Shown here: piece after piece, positions 8,031 to 17,965 of the stretch
How the letters are laid out: each line of letters begins with the position of its first letter
Numbering within the stretch: the stretch's first letter is position 1
DNA from: Denitrovibrio sp.
GTDB lineage: Bacteria > Chrysiogenota > Deferribacteres > Deferribacterales > Geovibrionaceae
Direction of reading: 5' to 3'
DNA: 64,000 bases
NCBI GenBank assembly: GCA_002869145.1
Contig: PKTM01000012.1
Coordinates: 1 to 64,000, forward strand
The notes under the pieces: model-generated
The model's database searches: none
The model's input: only the letters and a program-made list of their open reading frames with translations
Told to the model about the DNA's origin: nothing
Translations under genes and position numbers: made by a program

Positions 8031-10020
8031 CTAGATATTTACCTGCTTTATCTTCAATTTCGGCAACATCTTTGTTTTTCCGTTTCTTCAAAAGTATGGC
8101 GTTAACATACATTTCAACAGCTTCTCTCAGGTTATTTGAAGCCTCAAGCTTTTCTGCTTCTGTCAGGTATCTTTCATCCTGATCTTTGAAAAGATTCATT
8201 ACCTGTGAGGATATTGTGTCTATGGCTTCTTTTCGAACCACATTACTAAGTTCGATATCTGTAGGCAGGTTTGCCGCCTTCATCTCTATTTTGTAATCTC
8301 CTATATCGATACCGCTTGTTGCTTCGTCTCTGGACTCTTTCTGTGCTCTCACTGTGTTGCTGTATGTAACACGTCCCTGAGACGTCTCAACCACACGATA
8401 GCTTATGGAGAGGTAGCTTACTTTTTCGTGGAACGCTACATCATACTCTGCGTATTCGTAAATCGGTTTCATAATGTATTTATCAGGCTCAGGCGGTACT
8501 GGTTTCTTATCTTTACGAAGCTTTTCTGCGTCTTTAGACCAGTCTTCCCACTCTATATTTCTGACTTTGTTTTCACTTACTTTTACTCTGACCTTCTTCT
8601 TGCTGTTTTGAACATTTGTCTCTGTTCTGGAGTCCAGTACCTCTCCCATAAGCAGGAAGTCAGCGCTTTTTATTCTAAACGAATCAGGGTTTGACTGCTG
8701 TTCTGCAATGTTACCAGCGACAGCCAGTTCGTACTCACGCAGCAGTATTTCAAGTGCTCCACGCTCAATAATCTTCACATCGTCATTAAGAGTGTTCTGA
8801 AGGATCTGCATTATATTTGAAGTCACCTGAAGCCCAAGCTCGGGCTCGTTCACAGGACTTTTGAAAGGTATCACAGCTATGCTCTTCAGTGCTCTGGAGA
8901 GAATCTTATCCTCAACACTTTGCTTAACGGACCGCAGTCCATAATATGATGGGGCAAGGTCATAAAGCATGCTGAAATATAAATAAGATTGACCATACGC
9001 GCCCTCATCCATAGCCCTTTGACCTAGATAGAACATGTTATCGTAATACTGTTCCAGCTCATCTTTAGGGATGGAAACCATAGTTCGAATCTCCAAAGGC
9101 AGTCCTTTCATATTAGTAAAAGCTGATATGAAATTGTCATAGGCCTGTTTGATAAGATCCTGATCTGCATATTCAATACCCTGCATAAAACTTATTTCGA
9201 TAAGCTGAACCCTCGTCTCGTCTATAGCTCTCTGGGCTTCCTGTCTGGCATCCGGAAACGATAAGGCTTTTTTGTAATAATCCATAGCCTTGTCCAGTTC
9301 ACCTGATTCTTTCAGTCCATTGCCTTTTGCTATATAAAAGTCAGGGTTATCATTCTTTTGAGCCTGTGACATGTATTCGATTATCTTTTTGTTTTCAGGG
9401 TCTATGGATGCCATCTTTGCAAGCAGTTCTTTCGCCTCTTTCAAGTTATCTTCAGCTATTAGCTTCTCAGCTTTTTCCATGTTGGAGTCTATTGCCTTTC
9501 TAGCGTATTCTTCCTCAAGCTTGCCAAGTTTCGCAGGGGCTAAGCTTTTCACCGCTGATATCTCGCTATATGCAGTAAAGAAGTCGCTGGCTAAAGCTGC
9601 CTGAGCAGAGCTTGTTAATGCTGCTTTAACTGCACTTTCAGTAGCTTTTTCTGCACTCTGAAGTTTAAGGCTGTATTTATATGATTCTGATGTACCTGTT
9701 TCATATTTCATCGCCTTTTTAAGCTTCTCATCTACAGCGTTAAGGGTTGACTCGGACAATAATCCCCCGCCATCCAGTTTTTCTTTTACAAAACTGATAT
9801 TCTCGAGGTATATGTCCTGTTTTACAGTCATGGCCTCAACACAAAATCTTTTATCATCAGGAAATTTACTGCAAAGACTGCTTAAATTGTTATAAGCTTT
9901 CTCCTTCTGTCCTTGGTTGGCCATAGTAAGGGAAGAGACATAAACAGCCTCATCCTCTGCGGTCACACAGGCAGAAATAGAAGTCAGAAAAAAGACAGCA
10001 ATAACACAGTATTTAAAAAT
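8011..10020 (-). CDS. TPR / CsgG-family outer membrane lipoprotein (apparent ATT start)
   Basis: The frame has an obvious start only at GTG 9966, but reading upstream gives MFKYCVIAVFFLTSISAC, a perfect lipoprotein signal with lipobox ISAC, provided ATT at 10020-10018 is the initiator. TAGGAATAAG lies at the right distance as Shine-Dalgarno. The mature protein has TPR-like helical repeats over about 350 residues. A CsgG-type domain follows (KSIAVIPFKSP, IIERGALEILLREYEL, SADFLLMGEVLDSRTE), then a second short repeat region at the C-terminus. CsgG-family proteins form outer membrane secretion pores or periplasmic partners of envelope machines. It heads an operon with the interrupted GNA1162-type gene. 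Product length is 669 residues. Confidence 0.65.
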   Translation of the reverse strand: MFKYCVIAVFFLTSISACVTAEDEAVYVSSLTMANQGQKEKAYNNLSSLCSKFPDDKRFCVEAMTVKQDIYLENISFVKEKLDGGGLLSESTLNAVDEKLKKAMKYETGTSESYKYSLKLQSAEKATESAVKAALTSSAQAALASDFFTAYSEISAVKSLAPAKLGKLEEEYARKAIDSNMEKAEKLIAEDNLKEAKELLAKMASIDPENKKIIEYMSQAQKNDNPDFYIAKGNGLKESGELDKAMDYYKKALSFPDARQEAQRAIDETRVQLIEISFMQGIEYADQDLIKQAYDNFISAFTNMKGLPLEIRTMVSIPKDELEQYYDNMFYLGQRAMDEGAYGQSYLYFSMLYDLAPSYYGLRSVKQSVEDKILSRALKSIAVIPFKSPVNEPELGLQVTSNIMQILQNTLNDDVKIIERGALEILLREYELAVAGNIAEQQSNPDSFRIKSADFLLMGEVLDSRTETNVQNSKKKVRVKVSENKVRNIEWEDWSKDAEKLRKDKKPVPPEPDKYIMKPIYEYAEYDVAFHEKVSYLSISYRVVETSQGRVTYSNTVRAQKESRDEATSGIDIGDYKIEMKAANLPTDIELSNVVRKEAIDTISSQVMNLFKDQDERYLTEAEKLEASNNLREAVEMYVNAILLKKRKNKDVAEIEDKAGKYLDVLSIY

Positions 10021-10256
10021 ATATCTTATTCCTACAGAAAATTTGTATCTAATGGAACCCCCCGTACATGTCTCTTGGTTTCATAAGTTTACCTGATTAG
10101 GTAGTCGTTTCAAAGCTAAATTGATGGATTTTATTTATTTATGTGAGGAATTTGAGAACTAGAGCTATTTTTGGAAAACATTAGAAATACTATTTTAACT
10201 TAAGCAAATAAAAACCCGCCAAAAGGCGGGTTTTTATTTAATATTTGGTTTGTTTA
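10021..10256. other. Intergenic region upstream of the CsgG lipoprotein operon
   Basis: This AT-rich stretch separates two minus-strand transcription units. It holds the terminator of the M23 peptidase gene at 10212-10233 and, on its left, the presumed promoter and ribosome site of the lipoprotein operon. No further gene is visible. Confidence 0.6.
10212..10236 (-). terminator. Rho-independent terminator after the M23 peptidase gene
   Basis: A nine-pair stem (AAACCCGCC / GGCGGGTTT) closes an AAAA loop, with T runs on both strands, so it can work in either direction. It lies 20 bases past the stop of the M23 gene. Confidence 0.9.
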
Positions 10257-11174
10257 TCAGTTAGTGCCTACAATGAACTTCAGAGGATTCACAGGGATAC
10301 CGTTCACAAGAACCTCATAGTGTACGTGAGGCCATGTACTTCTTCCAGTGCTTCCCACTTCTGCTATTAAGTCGCCTTTGCTGATTTTATCCCCTGCTTT
10401 CACAAGCAGTTTGTTGTTGTGGCCGTACTTAGTAATGTATCCATAACCGTGATCAACAATAATTGTCTTGCCATATCCGGCCTTTCTGCCGGAAAAAACT
10501 ACTACACCCTTGGCTGCCGCCTTAACTTGAGTGTTGTATTTTGTTGCTATATCGAGACCTTCGTGGAAAACTCTTCGTCCTGTAAAAGGAGATACTCTGT
10601 ATCCGAATCCGCTAGATATCCAGCCTTTAACAGGCCATATGGTTGGTGTTGAGCTGAGCATAAGCTTTTGCTCTTCTAGAAAATCTGCCAGCTCGGAAAG
10701 ACTAACAGCTCTTTTTTCTATCTCTGCACCAAGGCTTGTAATTGTTGAGTTAAGCTCTTCAAAAAATCTCTTATCTTTGCGCTCAGAAACTTTTGAAAGA
10801 TCCTGAAGTACGTCTACTTCTTTACCGCCAACGGCAAGCTGTTTGCCTTCCTGAGTTGGCTGACCGTATGAGGCAAGATTTCGTACCTTGTCCTCGAGCT
10901 CCAAGACACCGGCTATCTTGTCATTAATGCTGATAAGCTGAGATTCGTATCCGGCTATCTTGTCTTTAAGGTTAAGGTTTTCCTCTTTATATTGTGTAAG
11001 AACACTGCGCTCTTTGTATAGATCATTTAAAAAATAGAACCCTGCTCCTGAAACAAAAACATAAAGTGCTAACGAGAGCATAATCAAACGAATTGTTCTA
11101 CTACTGATTTTACGGGTCTTCACATCACCAAGACGGGATTCGTCAAAAATCATCACGGTGTATTTCTTCTTCAT
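10257..11174 (-). CDS. M23 family metallopeptidase (LytM/NlpD-like)
   Basis: The 305-residue protein has a basic cytoplasmic N-terminus, one membrane span (about residues 28-50), a long coiled coil (residues 55-170) and a C-terminal M23 domain. The zinc motifs are present: HEGLDIA gives the HxxxD pair and HVHYEV gives the HxH pair; YGKTIIVDHGYGY is the typical core strand. Enzymes of this layout cut peptidoglycan cross-links in the periplasm or act as activators in cell division or shape. All zinc ligands are intact, so it should be catalytic. It is a single-gene unit between a terminator and proS. Confidence 0.9.
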   Translation of the reverse strand: MKKKYTVMIFDESRLGDVKTRKISSRTIRLIMLSLALYVFVSGAGFYFLNDLYKERSVLTQYKEENLNLKDKIAGYESQLISINDKIAGVLELEDKVRNLASYGQPTQEGKQLAVGGKEVDVLQDLSKVSERKDKRFFEELNSTITSLGAEIEKRAVSLSELADFLEEQKLMLSSTPTIWPVKGWISSGFGYRVSPFTGRRVFHEGLDIATKYNTQVKAAAKGVVVFSGRKAGYGKTIIVDHGYGYITKYGHNNKLLVKAGDKISKGDLIAEVGSTGRSTWPHVHYEVLVNGIPVNPLKFIVGTN

Positions 11175-11253
11175 ACTACCTCCGAGGAGCAGTTACACGA
11201 AATTTTGAAATATAATACACGAAAAACTTATGTTTTTCAAGGGATTATTACTG

Positions 11254-12963
11254 TTAAGCACTTAGTTCCTGTAGTTTTCTCACAATCTCTTCGCAACAGT
11301 CATCAACTGCTGTCTCAGAAGATTCTCCAGTGCTTCTAACCCCTATTTCCACCTTTCCATCTGCAAGAGTCTTTTTCCCTACAACTACACGCAGAGGTAT
11401 ACCTATAAGCTCGGCATCATTAAATTTAACACCAGCTCTTTCGTCCCTGTCGTCCAGAAGAACTTCTATCCCTCTATCTGTAAGGTTCTTATATATATTT
11501 TCGGCAGTTTCAACAACATCTTTATCTTTCATTGCCAGCGGAAGCACACATATTTTGAAAGGAGCAAGGTGCACAGGCCATTTTATCCCTTTCTCATCAT
11601 GGTTCTGCTCTATTGCAGCAGACACAACTCTTGTTACACCAATGCCGTAACACCCCATCACAAAAGGATTTCTCTTTCCATTATTATCAAGGAACATGGC
11701 ATTCATAGATGAGGAGTACTTTGTTCCAAGCTTAAATATATGCCCAACCTCTATCCCTTTAGTTATTTCATATTTTCCATCACATGCTACACAGTTGTCG
11801 CCAGCTTCAGCGTTTCTGAAGTCATCAACTGCCTCAAACTGAAAGTCTCTGCCGTGGTTCACGTTTATCTTATGTGTCTCTTTGGAGTTTGCACCTACGC
11901 AGTAATTCCCCATTTCAGTCACAGCAAAGTCGCCATAAACAGGTATCTTAATGTCACACGGACCGCAAAAGCCCATAGGACTTCCTGTGTGGTCAAAAAT
12001 TTCAGCAGGTGTGGCAAAATCCACAATAGATGCATCAAAATAATTTTTCACTTTTGCGAGATTAAGCTCATGGTCACCACGAACACAGACTGCGATTATT
12101 TTATCATCCACGTTCAGAACCATTGTCTTTATGATAGCAGCGTCTGGAACTTTAAGAAACTCAGCCACTTCGGCAACGGTTTTCGCTCCGGGAGTTTCTA
12201 TGTCTTCTGCTGGCTTCATTTCACCTGCGAAAGGCTTGTACTCATTTTTCAAAGGCGCCTTCTCTACGTTTGCGGAGTAATCGCAGGAATCACAGCTAAT
12301 AACAAAGTCTTCGCCTGTATCGGCTAGAACCATAAATTCGTGGGAGTATGAACCGCCTATTGCACCGGAATCCGCTTCCACAACTTTATATCTCAGCCCG
12401 CACCGCTCGAATATTTTACAGTAGGCATCGTACATTTTTTTGTAGCTTTCGTTTGCTCCGGCATCATCAACATCAAAAGAGTAGGCATCCTTCATTATAA
12501 ACTCACGCCCGCGCATAAGACCAAACCTTGGGCGAACCTCGTCACGAAATTTTGTCTGTATCTGATATAGATTTATCGGAAGAGCCTTATAAGAACTAAT
12601 ATAGCTCCTTATAATATCTGTGATAACTTCCTCGTGTGTAGGGCCATAGCAAAAGTCTCTGTTGTGCCTGTCTTTTATCCGCAGAAGCTCTTTGCCGTAA
12701 AAATCCCATCTGCCGGATTCCTGCCAGAGTTCTGCCGGCTGAACAGAAGGCATCACAAGCTCTATTGCTCCGGCTTCATTCATGCACTGACGGACTATCT
12801 CCTCTACCTTTTTTATCATAACAACGCCAAGCGGAAGATAACTGTAAATTCCGGAGGCTAGTTTTTTTATCATTCCGGCTCTAGCCATCAGCTTGTGGCT
12901 GACAACTTCTGCATCCGCAGGAACCTCTCTCAGTGTCGGGATAAAATACTTGCTGTATCTCAT
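11254..12963 (-). CDS. proS: Prolyl-tRNA synthetase
   Basis: At 569 residues this is the long bacterial ProS with the editing insertion between class II motifs 2 and 3. Class II signatures include LPLGVVMIKKVEEIVRQCM near residue 45, FRDEVRPRFGLMRGREFIMKDAYSF (motif 2) and the late GIGVTR of motif 3. The editing domain spans about residues 225-400 (VPDAAIIKTMVLNV and MGFCGPCDIKIPVYGD). The C-terminal anticodon-binding domain starts near HLAPFKICVLPL. It charges tRNA-Pro in the cytoplasm. ATG 12963 follows AAGGAGAGC, a strong ribosome site. Confidence 0.97.
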   Translation of the reverse strand: MRYSKYFIPTLREVPADAEVVSHKLMARAGMIKKLASGIYSYLPLGVVMIKKVEEIVRQCMNEAGAIELVMPSVQPAELWQESGRWDFYGKELLRIKDRHNRDFCYGPTHEEVITDIIRSYISSYKALPINLYQIQTKFRDEVRPRFGLMRGREFIMKDAYSFDVDDAGANESYKKMYDAYCKIFERCGLRYKVVEADSGAIGGSYSHEFMVLADTGEDFVISCDSCDYSANVEKAPLKNEYKPFAGEMKPAEDIETPGAKTVAEVAEFLKVPDAAIIKTMVLNVDDKIIAVCVRGDHELNLAKVKNYFDASIVDFATPAEIFDHTGSPMGFCGPCDIKIPVYGDFAVTEMGNYCVGANSKETHKINVNHGRDFQFEAVDDFRNAEAGDNCVACDGKYEITKGIEVGHIFKLGTKYSSSMNAMFLDNNGKRNPFVMGCYGIGVTRVVSAAIEQNHDEKGIKWPVHLAPFKICVLPLAMKDKDVVETAENIYKNLTDRGIEVLLDDRDERAGVKFNDAELIGIPLRVVVGKKTLADGKVEIGVRSTGESSETAVDDCCEEIVRKLQELSA

Positions 12964-12997
12964 TAAAATTGCTCTCCTTATTTAATATATCGGCTTC

Positions 12998-13032
12998 TTA
13001 CTTTTACTCCGGCAAAAGCCGGAAGCAAGTAA
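12998..13032. terminator. Hairpin between the MscS gene and proS, possible weak terminator
   Basis: A stem TCCGGC/GCCGGA with AAAA loop at 13008-13023 is extended by TTACTT/AAGTAA arms. It lies between two minus-strand genes. The T tract after it on the minus strand is poor, so it may be a leader hairpin of proS instead of a terminator. The rest of 13033-13112 is GC-richer than its surroundings and shows no gene. Confidence 0.4.
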
Positions 13033-13112
13033 TGAAACCTCCGATCCTCCGTCGCCCTGTATAAGCAGCTCTGTCGGTCGGGTCGCGCAGTTCGCTGTAT
13101 ATGAGCCAATAT

Positions 13113-14912
13113 CTAGGTTGACGACTTGTCTTTTTTCTCGGCTATGTTCAGGTCATTTCTGAACCAGACATCCTGTTGAGGGAACGGAATCTCTATACCA
13201 TGTTCTTTAAATTTATGCCAGAGGGAGGTTAAAAAAACATTTTTAACAGATGTTATCTGGAAACCTTCGGACATGTTAAGCCAGAAAAGCACCATGAAGT
13301 TAAGGGAGCTTTCTCCGTATTCCATAAACCAGACATCGTTCCCTTTGTATTCCACAACGTGTTCACAGTCGTCAATGGCTTCATACATAAGCTTTTGCGC
13401 CAGCTCTATGTCTGATGAGTAGGATATGCCGACAGGGACACGCACTCTTATAAACTTATCGCTTCTGGTGTAGTTGATTATTGTGTCAGATATAAACACG
13501 GAGTTCGGAACCATAATCTCTATATTGTCATAGGTTTGAACTGTTGTCGCAAACATATCTATAGAGGCCACTCTGCCGAATACTGTATTGGAGTTTACCC
13601 CCACAATGTTGCCCGCAGAACCCGGAAGCTCTACAAAATCACCAATGCTTATCTTTTTGGAAAACAGGAGGATAAAACCGCATACATAGTTATTAATAAC
13701 AGTCTGCAGGCCAAAACCTATACCTATGCCAAGGGCTCCAGCCATAGGAACAACTATCTGCCATGTAATTCCTATCTGGAGCAAGGTCGCTGTGAAAACA
13801 ATAAGCAGCCCTAGATTATATACAATTATCTCCACAGAGTCAGAGTCCTGTGCAAGCTCTCTGTCTGAAAAAAACATGCGAAGATACTTTGTGAACAGAA
13901 AGAGCAGACTCTTCAGAAAAACAAAAAGCATAAGAGCAGAGATGAGCCCAAGCACGGACAATGAAAAAAGCTTTGTCTCAAAAAGATACATCTGCTTAAG
14001 CTTCTCTAAAACATTTCCCATATCAAGTGCTGAATATATAAGCAGATAGTAGATATAAATAAAAATCATTAATATAAGCCGGCTTAAGCTCTTTCTGATC
14101 TGCGACCACTCAAGCTCTGTATAAGACTTCTGTACATAAAAATAGTCAACCACATGTGATATTTTATGAAAAATATAAGAAAGCAGTGCAAGCATCATCC
14201 CAAGGAGAGCCACACCCATAACTGCTCTGAAATCAAGGGTAAAGAGATTCAATACCCAAAGAGCTGAAATAAACAGGTATGCAACCAGAACAAGCTTAGC
14301 CAGTCTTATCATAAAGCCAAAAGAAGGGTATTTATCTTTCAAAGCTCTCAGCGCCTGCGGGAGAACCCCTTTAATATATATGAAAAAACCTAAAACAAAG
14401 AGCACCTTCGAAATTGATCTAGCCAAATCGTATGCATCCTGAAGCTCTTTCTTGTATATACCTGAAAACATTATAGAAATATCAACATAAAGCGCTATGC
14501 CTAAAGCTAAGAACGTAAGCATAAGCGCAGGAGCATACTGGAATTTTATTTTTAACCCCATGTAACGCATAGGGATCTTCATTAAAACAGCTGTAAGCCA
14601 GAAAAAACCAAGATAATTGAGTAATAAAAGGATAGGATTATCCTGATGCACCTTTACGGCGTAGTAAGTGCACATTATATATAAAAAAGGTGACAGTATA
14701 TATATTATCAGTTCCAGTTTCTGGTTTATCTCTTTTTTCGAAACCCTGATTTTATATGCATTTATAAGCAGATAACCTATAACTCCAAAAACACCTATTG
14801 ATATTGATGACACAGGGCTCTCTTGTATTCGCTGAATAAGCTCTGCAAATACAAATATTGTTGTATCTGAAAGAGTCTCCACCAAAAGTCCGATACTATT
14901 TGTAATACTCAC
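13113..14912 (-). CDS. MscS-family mechanosensitive channel, large form
   Basis: The 599-residue protein has about ten membrane spans followed by the MscS core. The pore helix and upper beta domain are seen at MAGALGIGIGFGLQTVINNYVCGFILLFSKKISIGDFVEL, and the C-terminal alpha/beta domain at VRVPVGISYSSDIELAQKLM. Extra N-terminal spans make it like the YbiO/YjeP or MscK-type long homologs, not the 280-residue MscS. It opens under hypo-osmotic membrane tension in the inner membrane. The start is GTG at 14912, five bases after ACGGAG. Confidence 0.88.
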   Translation of the reverse strand: MSITNSIGLLVETLSDTTIFVFAELIQRIQESPVSSISIGVFGVIGYLLINAYKIRVSKKEINQKLELIIYILSPFLYIMCTYYAVKVHQDNPILLLLNYLGFFWLTAVLMKIPMRYMGLKIKFQYAPALMLTFLALGIALYVDISIMFSGIYKKELQDAYDLARSISKVLFVLGFFIYIKGVLPQALRALKDKYPSFGFMIRLAKLVLVAYLFISALWVLNLFTLDFRAVMGVALLGMMLALLSYIFHKISHVVDYFYVQKSYTELEWSQIRKSLSRLILMIFIYIYYLLIYSALDMGNVLEKLKQMYLFETKLFSLSVLGLISALMLFVFLKSLLFLFTKYLRMFFSDRELAQDSDSVEIIVYNLGLLIVFTATLLQIGITWQIVVPMAGALGIGIGFGLQTVINNYVCGFILLFSKKISIGDFVELPGSAGNIVGVNSNTVFGRVASIDMFATTVQTYDNIEIMVPNSVFISDTIINYTRSDKFIRVRVPVGISYSSDIELAQKLMYEAIDDCEHVVEYKGNDVWFMEYGESSLNFMVLFWLNMSEGFQITSVKNVFLTSLWHKFKEHGIEIPFPQQDVWFRNDLNIAEKKDKSST

Positions 14913-15042
14913 AATATCTCCGTTAAAGGCATTTTCTATATTCTACACCATAAAAAACTGCAATACAAACAACTAAAAAAACATTTCTCTTTCATGTTAA
15001 ACTTTTTTCCTATAACATTTTATTAAGTGGCAGGTTGTACTT

Positions 15043-16713
15043 ATGGCAAAGAAAACTGTTGGTCAGTTGCTTAAAGAATCAGGATACGTTACCGAAGAAC
15101 AGATTCAAGTGGCCCTTGAGGTTAAGAAGATCAGAGACATGCTTCTTGGCGAGATTCTTATCGAGCTTGCATTTGTTTCACCGAGGGAGATAGCTCTTGT
15201 GGTTGCCGAGCAGTCGGGGAAGCCTTTTCTGGATATTAACGAACACCCGCCAAGCAAGGAAGCTCTGAAACTTTTCGACAGACAGATAGCAAAACAACTT
15301 GAAATGATACCTATAGAAAACAGAGAGGACACACTTGCTGTAGCTCTTTCTGACCCTTTTAACATAAACACCATAGACATTCTTCAGCGTAAAGCGGGCA
15401 AAAAAATAGAGGTTTATGTCTCTGACAAAGAGACCATCCTTAAAAACATAGAAATCAATTATTTCCTTCTCGAAAAACCTATAGACGTTGAGATACAGAA
15501 GCTTGTGAAAAAAGCAATAAGCTCTGGGCTTACAAGCGATCTGCCTCAGCTTCTTGAACTGATAATAAACAGTGCTATTATATCCAGAGCAACTGACATA
15601 CACCTTTCACCGGAAGACGTGGCGACACATATTTTCTTCCGTATTGACTGCATTATGAGGCATTTTTACGCATTTCCTATGGAGATGCACACAGCACTTT
15701 CTTCCCGTATAAAAATACTATCCAGCCTAGATATTGCAGAGCAGAGACTTCCGCAGGACGGCTCCATGAGCCACACTTTCTTTGACGAAGACTTCGACAT
15801 AAGAGTTTCCAGCATACCCACATCTTATGGTGAGGGGATAGTGCTCAGAATACTTACTAAAAACGTATCTCTTTTTAACCTGGAAAGCCTCGGGTTCGAA
15901 TCTGACACACAGACAAGGCTTTTAAAACAGCTGAAACGCCCTCACGGAATACTCCTGGTGACTGGCCCAACAGGTTCAGGTAAAACAACAACACTATACG
16001 CATCACTCAGAAAGATAAACTCACTTCAGCGTAAAATACTTACAGCGGAAGACCCTATAGAATATAAGTTTCCTTTTATAAAACAGACACAGCTTAACAT
16101 TAAAGCAGGATACACATTCGAACGTGCCATGCGAGCTTTCCTCAGACAAGACCCTGACGTTATACTTATTGGTGAGATGCGTGACGACGAGACAGCAGAG
16201 ATGGCTCTGCGTGCTGCCATAACAGGCCACCTTGTCCTATCCACACTGCACACTAACGATGCAGTGACCGCTATACCAAGGCTTATGGAGATGAATATCA
16301 AAGACTATATGATAGCATCAGGTGTCGGCGGGATACTTGCTCAGAGGCTGATCAGGAAAACCTGCCTGTTTTGCCGGGAGGAAGCTTCTGTTGCAGTTTC
16401 CGAACTGATAGACAGAGGCATCCCGGAGAAAATGCTATCCAAACACGGATTTGATAGCAGCAGCGAAATAAAGTTTCAGCAGGGTAAAGGGTGCGAACAC
16501 TGCAGAGACACAGGGTATTCCGGACGATGCACAATAAGTGAACTGCTGGATATTGACCAGGAGATAGGCGAGCTTATAGTTACTGGCGCGACGCCTCTGA
16601 CCATTTTTAATAAAGCAGTGGAAAACGGTATGATACCTATACTGGAATCAGGTCTTATAAAAGTTATACAAGGGATCACCACTCCCGAAGAGATACTGAG
16701 GGTGGCTCTTTAA
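15043..16713 (+). CDS. GspE/PilB-type assembly ATPase
   Basis: The protein (556 residues) opens with a GspE N-terminal domain (MAKKTVGQLLKESGYVTEEQ). A secretion ATPase core follows: Walker A GPTGSGKTTT, Asp box LTAEDPIE, Walker B VILIGEMRDDETAEMALRAAITGH and a His box STLHTND. A tetracysteine zinc site is in place (CLFC and CEHC). It hydrolyses ATP at the cytoplasmic side to drive pilus or pseudopilus assembly. The stop overlaps the start of the gspF-like gene by one base, so the two are coupled. Whether it belongs to a type IV pilus or type II secretion system cannot be decided from this pair alone. Confidence 0.92.
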   Translation: MAKKTVGQLLKESGYVTEEQIQVALEVKKIRDMLLGEILIELAFVSPREIALVVAEQSGKPFLDINEHPPSKEALKLFDRQIAKQLEMIPIENREDTLAVALSDPFNINTIDILQRKAGKKIEVYVSDKETILKNIEINYFLLEKPIDVEIQKLVKKAISSGLTSDLPQLLELIINSAIISRATDIHLSPEDVATHIFFRIDCIMRHFYAFPMEMHTALSSRIKILSSLDIAEQRLPQDGSMSHTFFDEDFDIRVSSIPTSYGEGIVLRILTKNVSLFNLESLGFESDTQTRLLKQLKRPHGILLVTGPTGSGKTTTLYASLRKINSLQRKILTAEDPIEYKFPFIKQTQLNIKAGYTFERAMRAFLRQDPDVILIGEMRDDETAEMALRAAITGHLVLSTLHTNDAVTAIPRLMEMNIKDYMIASGVGGILAQRLIRKTCLFCREEASVAVSELIDRGIPEKMLSKHGFDSSSEIKFQQGKGCEHCRDTGYSGRCTISELLDIDQEIGELIVTGATPLTIFNKAVENGMIPILESGLIKVIQGITTPEEILRVAL

Positions 16714-17921
16714 TGCAGCTATACTCCATCACAGCCATTGATGATCATGGAAAGAAGATTAAAAAGCTTATCGAGATGGACGACAACGAGGATGTCACCA
16801 GTTATATGGATTCCCTCGGCGCAAACATTATATCTGTTAAAAAACTCCCTTCATTTTACAGACACCTGAAGCCAAAAAAGAAGATAAAGACACAGGACGT
16901 CATTGAGGTTTTGGATAACCTGCACCTTATTGTCAAAGCAGGACTCCCCATAAACACAGCTTTAAACGACCTAGCCGCTGATGCTGATAACCCTGAAATG
17001 CGCAACGTGCTTGATGATGTGGCAAGGCGTGTCCATACCGGACTCAGCTTCTCCAAGGCACTTTCGAAGCATGAGAAAATATTCGGTGAAATTACCATAA
17101 ACCTTGTGCGTATTGGTGAAGAGACCGGCCAGCTGGACAGCACCATTAAAGATGCTGCGGAACATATTAAAAAAATATCTGACCTTATTTCAAAAACAAA
17201 ATCAGCGCTTATATATCCCTCATTTGCCCTTGTGGCGATGATGGGAACCATGATCTTCTGGCTGGTAGTGGTTATGCCGAAGATGATAGACGCTTTTAAA
17301 TCATTCCAGATAGAGCTTCCCCCTACAACCAGATTTATAATGGCTATGTCTGATTTCCTTCAGTCTTATCTTCTGCACATCGTAGTTTTATCCGTAGCAG
17401 CATTTTTCCTGCACGGTTTTTTAAGACGAACCAATGAAAAATATAGATACGTCACCGACAAGCTACTGACAAAAATGCCTATTTTCGGCAATGTTGTGCG
17501 TTATTTCAACTTTGCGTTCATTGCAGAATATATAAGACTTATGATTGCAGCGGGATTACCGCTTTATATGGCACTCTCTATTATGGAGGACAGCCTTAAG
17601 AACCTTGTGTATAAAAAATCAATAATTGATACCAGAGATCTTATCTCTGTGGGTAAATCCTTCTCTGCGGCGCTTGGCGAACAGAAGATGTATCCGAATA
17701 TTATCCTAAGAATGGTAAACATCGGTGAACAGACAGGAAATCTGGACAGCCAGCTTGAAAACGTGGCTCAATACTACTATCAAAAAGTGGATTATATCGC
17801 CACCAACATATCAAAGATGATGGAACCGCTGATAATCGGATTCATCGGAATATTTATGCTTATCATAATGATAGGACTTATGGGACCTATTTTCTCTCTC
17901 ATCACAAACATGCCAACCTGA
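16713..17921 (+). CDS. GspF/PilC-type inner membrane platform protein
   Basis: The 402-residue protein has two GspF domains, each with the signature pair of helices. The first includes LHLIVKAGLPINTALNDLA and IGEETGQLDS, the second YIRLMIAAGLPLYMALSIM and IGEQTGNLDS. Three membrane spans are present (near residues 165-190, 220-240 and 370-395). It forms the polytopic base that the ATPase turns during fibre assembly. It is coupled to the ATPase gene by TAATG overlap. Confidence 0.93.
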   Translation: MQLYSITAIDDHGKKIKKLIEMDDNEDVTSYMDSLGANIISVKKLPSFYRHLKPKKKIKTQDVIEVLDNLHLIVKAGLPINTALNDLAADADNPEMRNVLDDVARRVHTGLSFSKALSKHEKIFGEITINLVRIGEETGQLDSTIKDAAEHIKKISDLISKTKSALIYPSFALVAMMGTMIFWLVVVMPKMIDAFKSFQIELPPTTRFIMAMSDFLQSYLLHIVVLSVAAFFLHGFLRRTNEKYRYVTDKLLTKMPIFGNVVRYFNFAFIAEYIRLMIAAGLPLYMALSIMEDSLKNLVYKKSIIDTRDLISVGKSFSAALGEQKMYPNIILRMVNIGEQTGNLDSQLENVAQYYYQKVDYIATNISKMMEPLIIGFIGIFMLIIMIGLMGPIFSLITNMPT

Positions 17922-17965
17922 ACAGGTAACTACCGAAGTCTTACCACAAACATGAAACGTTTATG

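Noticed and set aside
11740-12327. 195-residue plus-strand ORF opposite proS
   Set aside because: proS is fully conserved on the other strand; the ORF lacks coding signs.
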